Both the position numbers and the translations under genes were made by a program. 55,648 nt of DNA from a virus, in the IMG/VR virus record IMGVR_UViG_3300012532_000003, positions 1 through 55,648 of that record; one strand, 5' to 3'. Below, piece by piece: positions 20,251 to 29,139 of this stretch; position 1 is the stretch's first letter; each line of letters starts with the position of its first letter. Below the pieces are notes generated by a model. That model saw nothing but the letters and a program-made list of their open reading frames with translations. It searched no databases and had not been told where the DNA came from.

Positions 20251-22569
20251 GTGGAACGTAAGCACCCATACGCGAACTGCGAGTCGTGCCCATTTGGCAC
20301 GAAGGGTGGCTACGTTCCTACCTTGAACTTAAAGCCAAAAAGCAAAATAGCCGTGATTGGTGAGGCGCCCGGAGCTTATGAGGCGGCCTACGGAATACCA
20401 TTCACTGGCCCATCCGGTGACCTTCTGAATACGGTACTTGAGCACCATGGTCTCAGGCGCGACGAGATTATGATTTCCAACATGGTTAGTTGTAGGCCAG
20501 ATGGTAACGAAGACCCGCCAAAATCCGCACTCGAAGCCTGTGCTCCTCGCCTCCACAGGGAGATCGAAGAGTCCGGGGTTGAAAAAATCATAGCAGTGGG
20601 GAAGACCGCATCTCACGCACTTGTTGACAGCAAGGCTTCAATGCGGAAGCTACGGGTCGGTCCACCTAAGCCGTACAAGGTGGATTCTACAATATCCGTA
20701 ATTCCAACGTGGCACCCGGCCTACTCACTGCGGTCTCCAGACTCGTTTCCGGACTTGGTGTATGACTTTGGCAAGGTAAAGCAGGTATTCGACAATGTTT
20801 GGGTTGAACCGCAATACAGAGTCATTGACGATATTGTTCTTGCCGAAAGAGCAATGCAAAAACTTTCAGATGGATGCGACCGCCTCGTATTGGACATTGA
20901 ATGCGGTGTTGAAAAAGATACCGCATTTGTCCATCCAAGCGAATTTCCTCTGCTCTGTGTGGGCTTCGCATATGCACCAAAACGCGCTGTGGTATTTGGG
21001 GAGAACGCCGTTAACCACCCCAGATTTCCAGGTCTACTCCGGCAACTTTTATCAAGAGTTAAGCTTATTGCTCACAATGGCAAATTTGACCTTGCCGGAC
21101 TTCGTAATGTGGCGGGTAAGCAACTACTCTGGTTTGACACAATGCTCTCCTCCTACTGCCTTAATGAGCGTTCTGGCGGCCATGGCCTCAAGCAACTTTC
21201 CATTGAAAAGCTCGGAGCCCCCGACTACGAACAAGCCATTCGTGAGTACATACCAAGATCCGGAAACTATGCCGACGTTCCCCGAGCAGTCCTCTATCGA
21301 TACAACGCCTATGACGTAGTTTGTACCTGGGAGCTGTACGAACTTTTCAGCACCAAGATGAACGACGATGACTGGCACAAGCATGACCTGTTGATACGAG
21401 CCGCGAACGTGCTCATCGAGCTGGAGCTAGCCGGCATATCGTTCGACCTAATCCTCAACAAAGAGCTGAACAAGGTCTTCGCCGATGAGCTGGCCGACAT
21501 CGAGGACAAGATGACTGCGCTCGTGGGCCGAGAAATTAACCCACGTTCTGTGCCTCAGGTCCAACGGTACTATGCCGAGCACAAGCTGATCCTGCCAACC
21601 ACCGAAGCGGACTTCCTAGCGGCGTTGGCAGAGAAGATTGACGGCGAGCCGTTAGAGTTTACCAAGCTTCTGCTGCTTCACCGTAAGCGGGCGAAGCTCT
21701 ATGGGACGTACGTCAAGGGCTTGGCTAAGCGGGTGTCGTTGGGTAAGGTTTACACCACATATTTGCTCCATGGCACAACGTCAGGCCGCCTAGCCAGCCG
21801 AAACCCAAACCTGCAAAACGTTGTCCGTCCACCCGCCAAAGGCTCTAACGAAATCAACATTCGGAACCAGTTCACCGTTTCAACTGAAGATCATGTACTC
21901 ATACAGCTTGACTACAAACAAGCGGAAGGGCGGGTCATTGCTACACTCGCACAAGATGAGTATCTTCGCGGAATCTTCCAAAACGAAAATCGCGATATTT
22001 TCACTGAGATCTGTAACGATGTTTTCGGCCTTGGTAAGCACGGCAAGGAAGAGCGCGTCAAGATCAAGTCTGTATTTTACGGTTTGGCATACGGGCGGGA
22101 AGCCGCTTCGATTGCCCAAGAACTTGAAATCACCCTGGATGAGTCCCAAAAACTTCTTAGAGACTTCCGGGCTCTCATCCCTGGCGTCATGGCCTGGCAA
22201 GCTACAATCAAACACCAGGTACTTTCGGGCCATGACCTTGTTACGCCGTACGGACGGCGCCGGTCGTTCTGGCTAATTACCGATAAGAACAAAGCGGACG
22301 TACTCAACGAGGCATTAAGTTTTCTACCGCAGTCCATCGCATCAGACATTTGCCTTGAGGCACTCATTGATGTCCAACCGCTGCTTTCGGGGATCGCTAC
22401 AACCAGACTAACGATCCACGACGCAATCGTATTTGAATGTCATAAAGGCAGGATCGAAGAAACAATCGGTGTGGTTAAGACCGCTATGATTGAGTCTGCA
22501 TGCCGTTTTACGGAATACGTACCGTTTGCTGTAGATGTTTCAATAGGTCAAAGATGGGGAGAGCTGTGA
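20251..22569 (+). CDS. polA: fusion of family 4 uracil-DNA glycosylase and DNA polymerase I
   Basis: 772 residues from GTG 20251 (CAGGAG six bases upstream; GTG 20236 is possible). The N-terminal 190 residues are a family 4 UDG: NCESCPFG, GEAPGAYEAAYGIPFTGPSG, SCRPDG...EAC (four iron-sulphur Cys) and WHPAY. Then a 3'-5' exonuclease (LDIECG, HNGKFD, YNAYDV) and family A polymerase: motif A LDYKQAEGR near 555, motif B KIKSVFYGLAYG near 610, motif C IHDAIVFE near 727. No 5' nuclease domain. The fusion would couple uracil recognition to replication. Confidence 0.92.
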   Translation: MERKHPYANCESCPFGTKGGYVPTLNLKPKSKIAVIGEAPGAYEAAYGIPFTGPSGDLLNTVLEHHGLRRDEIMISNMVSCRPDGNEDPPKSALEACAPRLHREIEESGVEKIIAVGKTASHALVDSKASMRKLRVGPPKPYKVDSTISVIPTWHPAYSLRSPDSFPDLVYDFGKVKQVFDNVWVEPQYRVIDDIVLAERAMQKLSDGCDRLVLDIECGVEKDTAFVHPSEFPLLCVGFAYAPKRAVVFGENAVNHPRFPGLLRQLLSRVKLIAHNGKFDLAGLRNVAGKQLLWFDTMLSSYCLNERSGGHGLKQLSIEKLGAPDYEQAIREYIPRSGNYADVPRAVLYRYNAYDVVCTWELYELFSTKMNDDDWHKHDLLIRAANVLIELELAGISFDLILNKELNKVFADELADIEDKMTALVGREINPRSVPQVQRYYAEHKLILPTTEADFLAALAEKIDGEPLEFTKLLLLHRKRAKLYGTYVKGLAKRVSLGKVYTTYLLHGTTSGRLASRNPNLQNVVRPPAKGSNEINIRNQFTVSTEDHVLIQLDYKQAEGRVIATLAQDEYLRGIFQNENRDIFTEICNDVFGLGKHGKEERVKIKSVFYGLAYGREAASIAQELEITLDESQKLLRDFRALIPGVMAWQATIKHQVLSGHDLVTPYGRRRSFWLITDKNKADVLNEALSFLPQSIASDICLEALIDVQPLLSGIATTRLTIHDAIVFECHKGRIEETIGVVKTAMIESACRFTEYVPFAVDVSIGQRWGEL

Positions 22570-22976
22570 GATCACAGCCGATTAGGATAACAAAGTTAGG
22601 AAAATTAGTCGGGTTTGCTTTTTTCCTAGTATTAGTATTTTTCGTAACCCTTACCTGTGGCACAATCAACAGGGAAACAAATAATCCAACGAACACTAAC
22701 ATCGTGATTACAGCAACTACATCCCACGTTGAAGCAATCTCAACGGCAGAACCAACAACACCGGCACCAGTGCCAACAACACAGGCACCAGTAGTACCAC
22801 CTACAACGTACAATCCACCCCCTCCCAAACCAAAGACCACTCCGACGCTGACTGGTATAAAAGCCGGACAGTTTTGTAAGAGGATATACCAAGGAAAATA
22901 CGCTTACGATTCAAATGGTAATTTACTTTTCTGTGGGCCAGTAGGTGTGACACATCCCCGTTGGTGGCATGCATGA
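22566..22976 (+). CDS. secreted protein with Pro/Thr-rich stalk
   Basis: 136 residues from GTG 22566, overlapping the polymerase stop (GTGA). Basic N-terminus, hydrophobic LVGFAFFLVLVFFVTLTCG with a Cys near the probable cleavage site, then about 60 residues of Thr/Pro linker (TTPAPVPTTQAPVVPPTT) and a small C-terminal module with two Cys (GQFCKRIYQGKYAYDSNG...CGP). Exported and possibly surface-anchored. Role unknown. Confidence 0.65.
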   Translation: MRSQPIRITKLGKLVGFAFFLVLVFFVTLTCGTINRETNNPTNTNIVITATTSHVEAISTAEPTTPAPVPTTQAPVVPPTTYNPPPPKPKTTPTLTGIKAGQFCKRIYQGKYAYDSNGNLLFCGPVGVTHPRWWHA

Positions 22977-23272
22977 CGCGGCAGGTGGAAATGATATGTG
23001 ACCAATTCGTGCTATCCGAGCTGACGCTCAACGCCGTTAAAGCCGAGGCGACGCGGGCGCACCTGAAGCATGGCTCGAAGTCGCTCGGCAACCCCGCGAT
23101 GCCTACCGTGGAAAAACTGGCTGCTCTCGTGGAGGAGGTCGGCGAGGTCGGCCGATGTCTGACCTATGACCAGGACCACGCGGGGGCGCTGGTAAAGGAG
23201 CTGCTTCAGGTCGCAAGCGTTGCTCTGTCCTGGGTGGAGTCAATTGAAGGCGAGCCACATTCGGTTACATAA
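22973..23272 (+). CDS. MazG-like nucleotide pyrophosphohydrolase
   Basis: 99 residues from ATG 22973, overlapping the preceding TGA. The helix pattern KLAALVEEVGEVGRCLTYDQ with a downstream KELLQVASVALSWVES gives the E-x-x-E...E-x-x-D-like metal site of MazG-like proteins. Would hydrolyse NTP/dNTPs or ppGpp-like nucleotides during infection. Confidence 0.82.
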   Translation: MTRQVEMICDQFVLSELTLNAVKAEATRAHLKHGSKSLGNPAMPTVEKLAALVEEVGEVGRCLTYDQDHAGALVKELLQVASVALSWVESIEGEPHSVT

Positions 23273-23337
23273 CAGGAGCCGTGTTGCCTGTGTAGATCTA
23301 TTTTCCTATTTACCGATAGTAGAATTGGAGTATTTTC

Positions 23338-24087
23338 GTGAGCGTAGTGTCTACAGCACCAAGGCCCAAAATATTCTACTTACCGTTCGATGGACACAAA
23401 ATTCGTGCATGCTTGCAAAACGACGTAATGTGGGTCTGTGGCCTAGATGCAACAAAAGCATTTAAATATGGTGATCCTAGTAGTCCACTCAGAGACATTG
23501 ACAAAGCGGACCAGCAAGAACTGCTGGTCCAGAATGATCGGAACCAACTTCGTCCTATGAAATTCATCCATGAGGCAGCATTTTACGAACTCGCTTTTCG
23601 TTCAAGATTACCAGCAGCCAGACAATTCACACGTAAGGTCTTTGGGGAAATACTTCCTCAAATTCGAAGAACTGGAATTTATATAAGTTCAACTGTTAGT
23701 GCTATTGTTCAAAACGAGGCCAGACCTTGGGAGCTTATGTATGACAAAGATTTCCGTGACCTTATAAAAAGAGCTGGAATGTCACAACCCGAATTCTATA
23801 AATTTATGTACGAGAAGTTACACCCGGCTGGAACTTATGATACATTAAAATCACAAGTGGAATCAAGATGGTTTCCGACCAGCTATAGATTCTTTAATGT
23901 AGACAAGGCAACAGGAAAACGTGTAATGCTTCACCAGTTCTACAAGGACATGGGAATTGAGTACAACAAGTACAAGCAAGGCCAACTATCGATGATAATC
24001 CAGTATATGTTGATGGAGAATGGCAACAGAATAAATTTCCTGGAAATTTGCGACAGTGTATTTGGACAAAAGGCAATAGTAGCATAA
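23338..24087 (+). CDS. Bro-N domain antirepressor-like protein
   Basis: 249 residues from GTG 23338. The N-terminal Bro-N domain: FDGHKIRACLQNDVMWVCGLDATKAF, IHEAAFYELAFRSRLPAARQFTRKVFGEILPQIRRTG. The C-terminal 140 residues may be a DNA-binding or P63C-like module. Such proteins act as antirepressors or regulators in phages. The gene is clearly AT-richer than its neighbours, suggesting separate origin. An AT-rich 60-base stretch precedes it and may carry its own promoter. Confidence 0.83.
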   Translation: MSVVSTAPRPKIFYLPFDGHKIRACLQNDVMWVCGLDATKAFKYGDPSSPLRDIDKADQQELLVQNDRNQLRPMKFIHEAAFYELAFRSRLPAARQFTRKVFGEILPQIRRTGIYISSTVSAIVQNEARPWELMYDKDFRDLIKRAGMSQPEFYKFMYEKLHPAGTYDTLKSQVESRWFPTSYRFFNVDKATGKRVMLHQFYKDMGIEYNKYKQGQLSMIIQYMLMENGNRINFLEICDSVFGQKAIVA

Positions 24088-24096
24088 ACGAGTATT

Positions 24097-24402
24097 ATGA
24101 GAATACAAAGAACCGAACACGGAAAGATTTACTCACGAACCACCATTACCCCATACATGGCAACGTACACCCAACCACTTCATAACGCCGCTCTGGCCTG
24201 GTTGTACCATCATGTTTGGGAACATTGTTCTTGGAGAATCTACCGTTTAATAGAAAAACTCATCAATCAGAACGCGAGAGCATTTAGAGAAGACCTTTAC
24301 ATTCCGCTTACTAATCGACAAGACATTCGATGCTATCACCTCAGCCACAAAAACAGAGTAGAAGTCAACAGGGTCATAGGTGAGTCGTATCCAGTCCGTT
24401 GA
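24097..24402 (+). CDS. hypothetical protein, 101 residues
   Basis: Starts ATG 24097, nine bases after the Bro-N gene. Rich in aromatic and basic residues (LAWLYHHVWEHCSWRIYRLIEKL). No motif recognised. Overlaps the nuclease gene by 23 bases. Confidence 0.5.
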   Translation: MRIQRTEHGKIYSRTTITPYMATYTQPLHNAALAWLYHHVWEHCSWRIYRLIEKLINQNARAFREDLYIPLTNRQDIRCYHLSHKNRVEVNRVIGESYPVR

Positions 24403-24799
24403 GTGTCACTGTGTGAGGAGCCCCTCGGTGCCAACCTGGACGTACCCGACGAGTCGGGTTATATCGGTCACGGACGGCGACAATTTCTTGGACATGGTTG
24501 ACCAGGGCCTAGAAACCTTCCGGCGCTTAAATTGCCGCCTAAACGGCTGTAATGCTCGCGAGCATGATGAGGAAGGAGGTCCAGAGGCTACCTACAACCT
24601 CACTCAAACGTTTCTCGCCTATCCGGAAGTGACCATCCAGGTCATTAAGTATGACAAGTACGGTCCAAGGCACCAAGTCAAGGTGTTTCTTCCCGATGGA
24701 ACAAGCTTAATTGAAAAGCTTATCGCCGAGCAGTGGCTGGCAAGATGGGACGGTAGAGGGGAAAAACCGGTACCACCATGGCCTAGAACAGTTGCGTGA
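24380..24799 (+). CDS. SNase-like (thermonuclease) nuclease
   Basis: 139 residues from GTG 24380. The staphylococcal-nuclease layout is visible: SRVISVTDGDNFLDMVDQG, RLNCRLNGCNARE (catalytic Arg and Glu), KYDKYGPRHQVKVFLPDG, EKLIAEQWLARWDGRG and a terminal PPWPR. Phage SNases may degrade host DNA or process ends. No signal peptide, so cytoplasmic. Overlaps both neighbours. Confidence 0.78.
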   Translation: MSRIQSVECHCVRSPSVPTWTYPTSRVISVTDGDNFLDMVDQGLETFRRLNCRLNGCNAREHDEEGGPEATYNLTQTFLAYPEVTIQVIKYDKYGPRHQVKVFLPDGTSLIEKLIAEQWLARWDGRGEKPVPPWPRTVA

Positions 24800-24834
24800 A
24801 TCTTGACGGCCCGTTCTCTAGGAAGTTGGTGAGC

Positions 24835-27800
24835 ATGACCAGCGTATTCACCCCCGGCATCCACATGTACGCCGCAGAGCGCGCCTCCACAGGTGGTGGT
24901 CGTGATCGAGATGACGAGTTCTACTATCTCTCATTTCGACTTCGTGACGAGTTCATAGAGCAATACAAAACACGAACTCCAAAATTTGGCTTTCCTATCG
25001 GGGGAGGCAACACGCTGGGTGAATACAACTGGATCACCAAGTACTCTCGACGCAAGCTGGATGGCTCGAAAGAACGCTTCTGGGAAGGTTGCCGGCGCGT
25101 CATTGAAGGCATGTACTCAGGTCAGAAGGATCACGCAATACGCTACCGGCTTCCTTGGAATGAACAAACGGCTCACGAGTCGGCACAAGAGGCGTATGCC
25201 CGGCTGTTCGACGGCAAATGGAGCCCACCTGGACGCGGCTTATGGATGATGGGCACATTTTTTGTCAACGGAGCACAGAACTCGGCAGCACTACAGAACT
25301 GTGCCTTTTTGTCAACTTTACAGATAGATTCAGGCGATCCAACGTTTCCGTTCCACCGCATGATGGAAATGTCCATGCTTGGTGTCGGTGTGGGATTTGA
25401 CACCAGGGGAGCTGGCAAGGTTGCCATTCACCAGCCAACGGAACAATCACAAAATATCGTTGTCATCGATGATTCTCGTGAGGGTTGGTACGAGTCCCTA
25501 GCGCTGCTCCTCGAATCATACTTTAAACCACATAAGCGCGTTGTTCGTTTCGACTATTCTAAGATTAGACCTGCTGGTGCGCCCATCATGGGATTTGGTG
25601 GGGTTGCTGCCGGGTTCGAACCATTGATTCAGCTCCACAGGCGACTCCGGGATTTGTTGAACTACCGTGAAGGCGAATGCGTCACAGCCAAAGATATTGT
25701 CGAGATCATGAACATGATCGGCAAGTGCGTGGTAGCGGCTAATGTTCGCAGTTCCGCCCAGATTGCCCTTGACGATACAGGCGATACTTCGTTCCTTGAA
25801 TTAAAAAACCCAATGCTATACCCTGAGCGGATGGGCTTCGTGAAGGACGAACATGGAGGGCCTAAGGCCGATGATAACGGAATTTGGCTAAATAGCGAAG
25901 AGGGCGGCTGGGGTTACACGTCCAACAACTCCATTATCACCGAAGTAGGGGCAAATCTGGATCATCTCGTCAATGGCATGATGCTCAACGGCGAGCCTGG
26001 CGTGTACTGGCTGGACATGTGCCAACAGTATGGACGACTGGTAGATCCACCTAATGGTAAAGATCACAGAGTGGCTGGCGTAAACCCATGTTTAACTGGT
26101 GACTCGTTGATACTTACAAAAAATGGTTTAGTTACAATCGAAGAATTATCGGGATACGAGTTCGATATTTTTAACGGCGATGGTAAATTTGTCCAGAGCA
26201 CTGCTTGGTACAGTGGAATAAAGCCAGTATACAAAGTTACACTTGTGAATGGTCTAGAGCTTAAAGCCACGAAAGATCACAAAATTGAAATATTAACCAG
26301 AATGGATAGCAAACACAAATACGATATTCCTTTAGAAATCGAAGTTGGAGACTTAGAACCTGGTATGGTTGTTCGATCCTTCATCGGATCGGGAGACTGG
26401 GAAGGACTCGAACCCGTTACATATAGTCGAGCCGTAGCGTACGGCCTTCTATTCGGTGATGGCTATCGCCAAGTCAACCGTGGAAAGTCCGTCTACCTAA
26501 AAACAAACGAATCCGAAGTAATTCTATTTTTGCAGGAGGAATTCGGAGACAGATTTGAAAACGTTTCTGGGTCAACATACGCCATTAGAGACTGCATTGA
26601 CGAGCTTGGGAACTTCGGCATAGAACTATCCCCACTGCCTGACCGTCGACTTCCTAAACAAATTTTAAGATGGAGCCCTAATCTTCTAAGAGCCTTCATT
26701 AAAGGATTGTTTTCTGCTAATGGGGGGGCAATGCCAAATTACGCCCGTCTAGATTTGAAAACATCAAATAAAACCTTTGCCAAGGACGTACAGCGCATTC
26801 TCTTAGCCCTTGGTTATTCATGTTATATCACTACGAACAAGGCTACTGAGATAGAATGGGATAACGGAGTTTACACATCAAAAGAGTCATATGATGTAAA
26901 CGTCAGTGGTGTGTGGCAATATTGCAAATTCCAAGAGGAAATAGGATTTCTACGTGAACACAAATCTGTACGGATACCAAATGGCGCGTATATCAATAAG
27001 GTAACTAAGGTAAAATCTATAGAGTATATTGGCGAGGAACCAGTATATGATTTCAATGAACCAATAACCAATTTCGGTTGGGTTAATGGAATAAAAACAC
27101 ATAACTGTGGCGAACAGCCCCTTGAACATAATGAATTATGTACATTAGTAGAGACGTATCCAACGAACTGTGCCGACCTGCAAGATTACCTCCGCACCCT
27201 GAAGTTTGCGTACCTCTATGGGAAAACAGTTACGTTGTTGCCAACACATTGGAAAGAAACCAATGAGGTGATGATAAGGAACAGAAGAATCGGCACGTCG
27301 ATGACGGGGCTTGCTGAGTTTGTCGAGAAGCATGGATGGGCCGAGCTGAAGCTCTGGCAGGACAAGGGGTATCACGAGATCCGCCGCTGGGATGTCATCT
27401 ACTCCGAGTGGCTTGGTATTCGTGAGTCAATCAAAGTAACTACGGTTAAGCCATCCGGTTCCGTCAGCTTGCTCTTTGGTGTCACGCCTGGCTGTCACTG
27501 GCCAAAGGAACGCGGCAAGTATCTTCGCACTGTGCGGGAAACGGTCAACAGTGCCATGGCCGAGGCCATGCAAAAAGCTGGTTATCAGGTTGAGCCCAAT
27601 GTCCAAAACCCACAGTTTGGTCTCGTTATCACTTGTCCCACTGTGGGCCCAGACATTCGCGGCGAGCGCGATGTTTCTATTTGGGAAAAGGCCGCGTTGG
27701 CGGCTCAATGTCAGCGGTGGTGGAGTGATAACTCCGTCTCGGTCACGGTGACGTTTGACCCGGAGACCGAGTCTAAGGAAATACCTGCCATCCTTCGGGC

Positions 27801-28011
27801 ATTTGATGGTCAACTGAAAGCATTGACATTCTTGCCTTCCGTCGAAGGTGTGTATCTTCAAGCACCATACCAACGAGTTAAGGAGGAGCAGTGGGAGGAG
27901 ATGTTTAGCTCGGTCCAACCTCTTGACTGGGACGCTCTGTATGCCGGAGAAGCAGCAGACCCCCAGGGAGAACGGTACTGCTCAAACGACGTTTGCGAGG
28001 TTCCGCAGTGA
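24835..28011 (+). CDS. nrdJ: class II (B12-dependent) ribonucleotide reductase with intein
   Basis: 1058 residues of precursor, about 719 without the intein. ATG 24835 follows AGGAAG at nine bases; GTG 24796 (coupled overlap) is possible. It is the monomeric adenosylcobalamin ribonucleoside-triphosphate reductase type: GRGLWMMGT, QNCAFLST (first redox Cys), NP|CGEQPLEHNELC (thiyl-radical Cys and second redox Cys, split by the intein), KPSGSVSLLFGV, and C-terminal redox pair CSNDVC. Makes dNTPs in the cytoplasm. No activity is possible before splicing, as the +1 residue is the radical Cys. Confidence 0.95.
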   Translation: MTSVFTPGIHMYAAERASTGGGRDRDDEFYYLSFRLRDEFIEQYKTRTPKFGFPIGGGNTLGEYNWITKYSRRKLDGSKERFWEGCRRVIEGMYSGQKDHAIRYRLPWNEQTAHESAQEAYARLFDGKWSPPGRGLWMMGTFFVNGAQNSAALQNCAFLSTLQIDSGDPTFPFHRMMEMSMLGVGVGFDTRGAGKVAIHQPTEQSQNIVVIDDSREGWYESLALLLESYFKPHKRVVRFDYSKIRPAGAPIMGFGGVAAGFEPLIQLHRRLRDLLNYREGECVTAKDIVEIMNMIGKCVVAANVRSSAQIALDDTGDTSFLELKNPMLYPERMGFVKDEHGGPKADDNGIWLNSEEGGWGYTSNNSIITEVGANLDHLVNGMMLNGEPGVYWLDMCQQYGRLVDPPNGKDHRVAGVNPCLTGDSLILTKNGLVTIEELSGYEFDIFNGDGKFVQSTAWYSGIKPVYKVTLVNGLELKATKDHKIEILTRMDSKHKYDIPLEIEVGDLEPGMVVRSFIGSGDWEGLEPVTYSRAVAYGLLFGDGYRQVNRGKSVYLKTNESEVILFLQEEFGDRFENVSGSTYAIRDCIDELGNFGIELSPLPDRRLPKQILRWSPNLLRAFIKGLFSANGGAMPNYARLDLKTSNKTFAKDVQRILLALGYSCYITTNKATEIEWDNGVYTSKESYDVNVSGVWQYCKFQEEIGFLREHKSVRIPNGAYINKVTKVKSIEYIGEEPVYDFNEPITNFGWVNGIKTHNCGEQPLEHNELCTLVETYPTNCADLQDYLRTLKFAYLYGKTVTLLPTHWKETNEVMIRNRRIGTSMTGLAEFVEKHGWAELKLWQDKGYHEIRRWDVIYSEWLGIRESIKVTTVKPSGSVSLLFGVTPGCHWPKERGKYLRTVRETVNSAMAEAMQKAGYQVEPNVQNPQFGLVITCPTVGPDIRGERDVSIWEKAALAAQCQRWWSDNSVSVTVTFDPETESKEIPAILRAFDGQLKALTFLPSVEGVYLQAPYQRVKEEQWEEMFSSVQPLDWDALYAGEAADPQGERYCSNDVCEVPQ
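26089..27105 (+). mobile_element. intein in nrdJ, LAGLIDADG type
   Basis: 339 residues, from the Cys of CLTGDSLILTKNGLVTIEEL to IKTHN, followed by the catalytic Cys of CGEQP. Block B is ATKDHKIE and block F PVYDFNEPI. Endonuclease motifs are VAYGLLFGDGYR and FIKGLFSANGG. The second has Asn and Ser where Asp is usual, so cleavage may be weakened or lost. AT-richer than the exteins. Confidence 0.9.
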
Positions 28012-28103
28012 AGGACAAGATTGTTAACAAGCTGTTAGATGTACCTCTTTGGGCCATAGACAAGGCCCTGCGCCTCATCGAAGGATGGAAACACCGTAAG
28101 TAA
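28008..28103 (+). CDS. 31-residue peptide coupled to nrdJ
   Basis: GTG 28008 overlaps the nrdJ stop (GTGA) and encodes an amphipathic basic peptide (KIVNKLLDVPLWAIDKALRLIEGWKH). Overlap supports translation; no family recognised. Confidence 0.4.
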   Translation: MKDKIVNKLLDVPLWAIDKALRLIEGWKHRK

Positions 28104-28125
28104 GATTGGCAGAAGGGAGAGTTTA

Positions 28126-29139
28126 GTGAAAAGAGTCTTGGTCGTAGCGGCGGTGTTGCTTGTCTTCCTGGTACTCACAACAAACTCGGCTCCCGCTACG
28201 TTGTCCACAGGCCCTTGCCCAAGGACCCATGGAACACTTAAACACTGCAACCCATCGCCAAGCCCTAGCCTTACATCCTCTTCCACACCAACACCAACTC
28301 CAATATCAGGTTGGCCCGACCAAAGCAACACTGGTGTTCCGGCAGGAACTGCCTTGACTGACTATACGGGCCCGTGTGTCATCACAGTCCCAGACACGGT
28401 TATCGACGCGAAGATTATCCACTGTGAGACGGATTCACTCGCAATTCGCACTACCGGAGTGAAAGTTACTCGCAGCATTGTGTATGGTCAGGTAGGTACT
28501 CCCGAGGGAAGTAGCTATAGCTACAGCCTGACCGACTCGGAGGTTGCCGCGCCAATGGTACAAGAGTCAGCGGTGGGATCAGCGAACGTTACCTTGCTCA
28601 GAGCTAACATCCATGGTGGAGCGCTCAGCGTATACTGCTGGGCACATTGCGACATTCGCGACTCATGGCTTCATGGACAGGCATTACCCACAGGCGCTGG
28701 CTGGCATCTTGGTGCGTTACGAGCCGATGACAACGACGATCCGGTTCTCGGTGCCGACCCGTCTTACGATCGTGGTGTGACCGATCTCGTGGCCGTGCAC
28801 AACACCATAGCCTGTGACACGTCAGCCAACAGCTCAGACGGTGGTTGCTCCGGTGACGTCACCATGTATGGAGACTTTGGTACCATCAACCACGTCACCT
28901 TGGATCAGAACCTGTTCGTCGCCTCCGCCGACTTGGCTTACTGTCTCTATGGGGGCTCGGTTTCGAGCAAGCCGTTCCCATACGCCCATGATATCGTTGT
29001 AACGAACAACGTGTTTCAACGCGGCACGACAGGCAAGTGCGGAGCATATGGGCCAGTGTCCAGCTATGATCCAACCGCGACCGGAAACATATGGCTCAAC
29101 AACAACTGGGAGGAAGATGGGCCGGTGGCTATATCTTAG
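28126..29139 (+). CDS. secreted right-handed beta-helix protein
   Basis: 337 residues from GTG 28126 with GGGAGAG upstream. Signal peptide (LVVAAVLLVFLVLTTNSAPA), a Ser/Thr/Pro linker (SPSPSLTSSSTPTPTP), then a domain of short beta-strand repeats with right-handed beta-helix character (VPDTVIDAKIIHCETDSLAI, NVTLLRANIHGG, HDIVVTNNVFQRG) and many Cys. Actinomycete genomes carry many such secreted proteins. Export suggests it acts on or outside the host envelope, for instance on surface polysaccharide; catalytic residues were not identified. Its end overlaps the convergent peptidase by 11 bases. Confidence 0.72.
   Translation: MKRVLVVAAVLLVFLVLTTNSAPATLSTGPCPRTHGTLKHCNPSPSPSLTSSSTPTPTPISGWPDQSNTGVPAGTALTDYTGPCVITVPDTVIDAKIIHCETDSLAIRTTGVKVTRSIVYGQVGTPEGSSYSYSLTDSEVAAPMVQESAVGSANVTLLRANIHGGALSVYCWAHCDIRDSWLHGQALPTGAGWHLGALRADDNDDPVLGADPSYDRGVTDLVAVHNTIACDTSANSSDGGCSGDVTMYGDFGTINHVTLDQNLFVASADLAYCLYGGSVSSKPFPYAHDIVVTNNVFQRGTTGKCGAYGPVSSYDPTATGNIWLNNNWEEDGPVAIS

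Noticed and set aside
20795-21319. 174-residue open frame on the plus strand inside the polymerase gene
   Set aside because: Overlaps the exonuclease domain of the UDG-polymerase in another frame; Cys/Ser/Thr-rich shadow sequence without a ribosome site.
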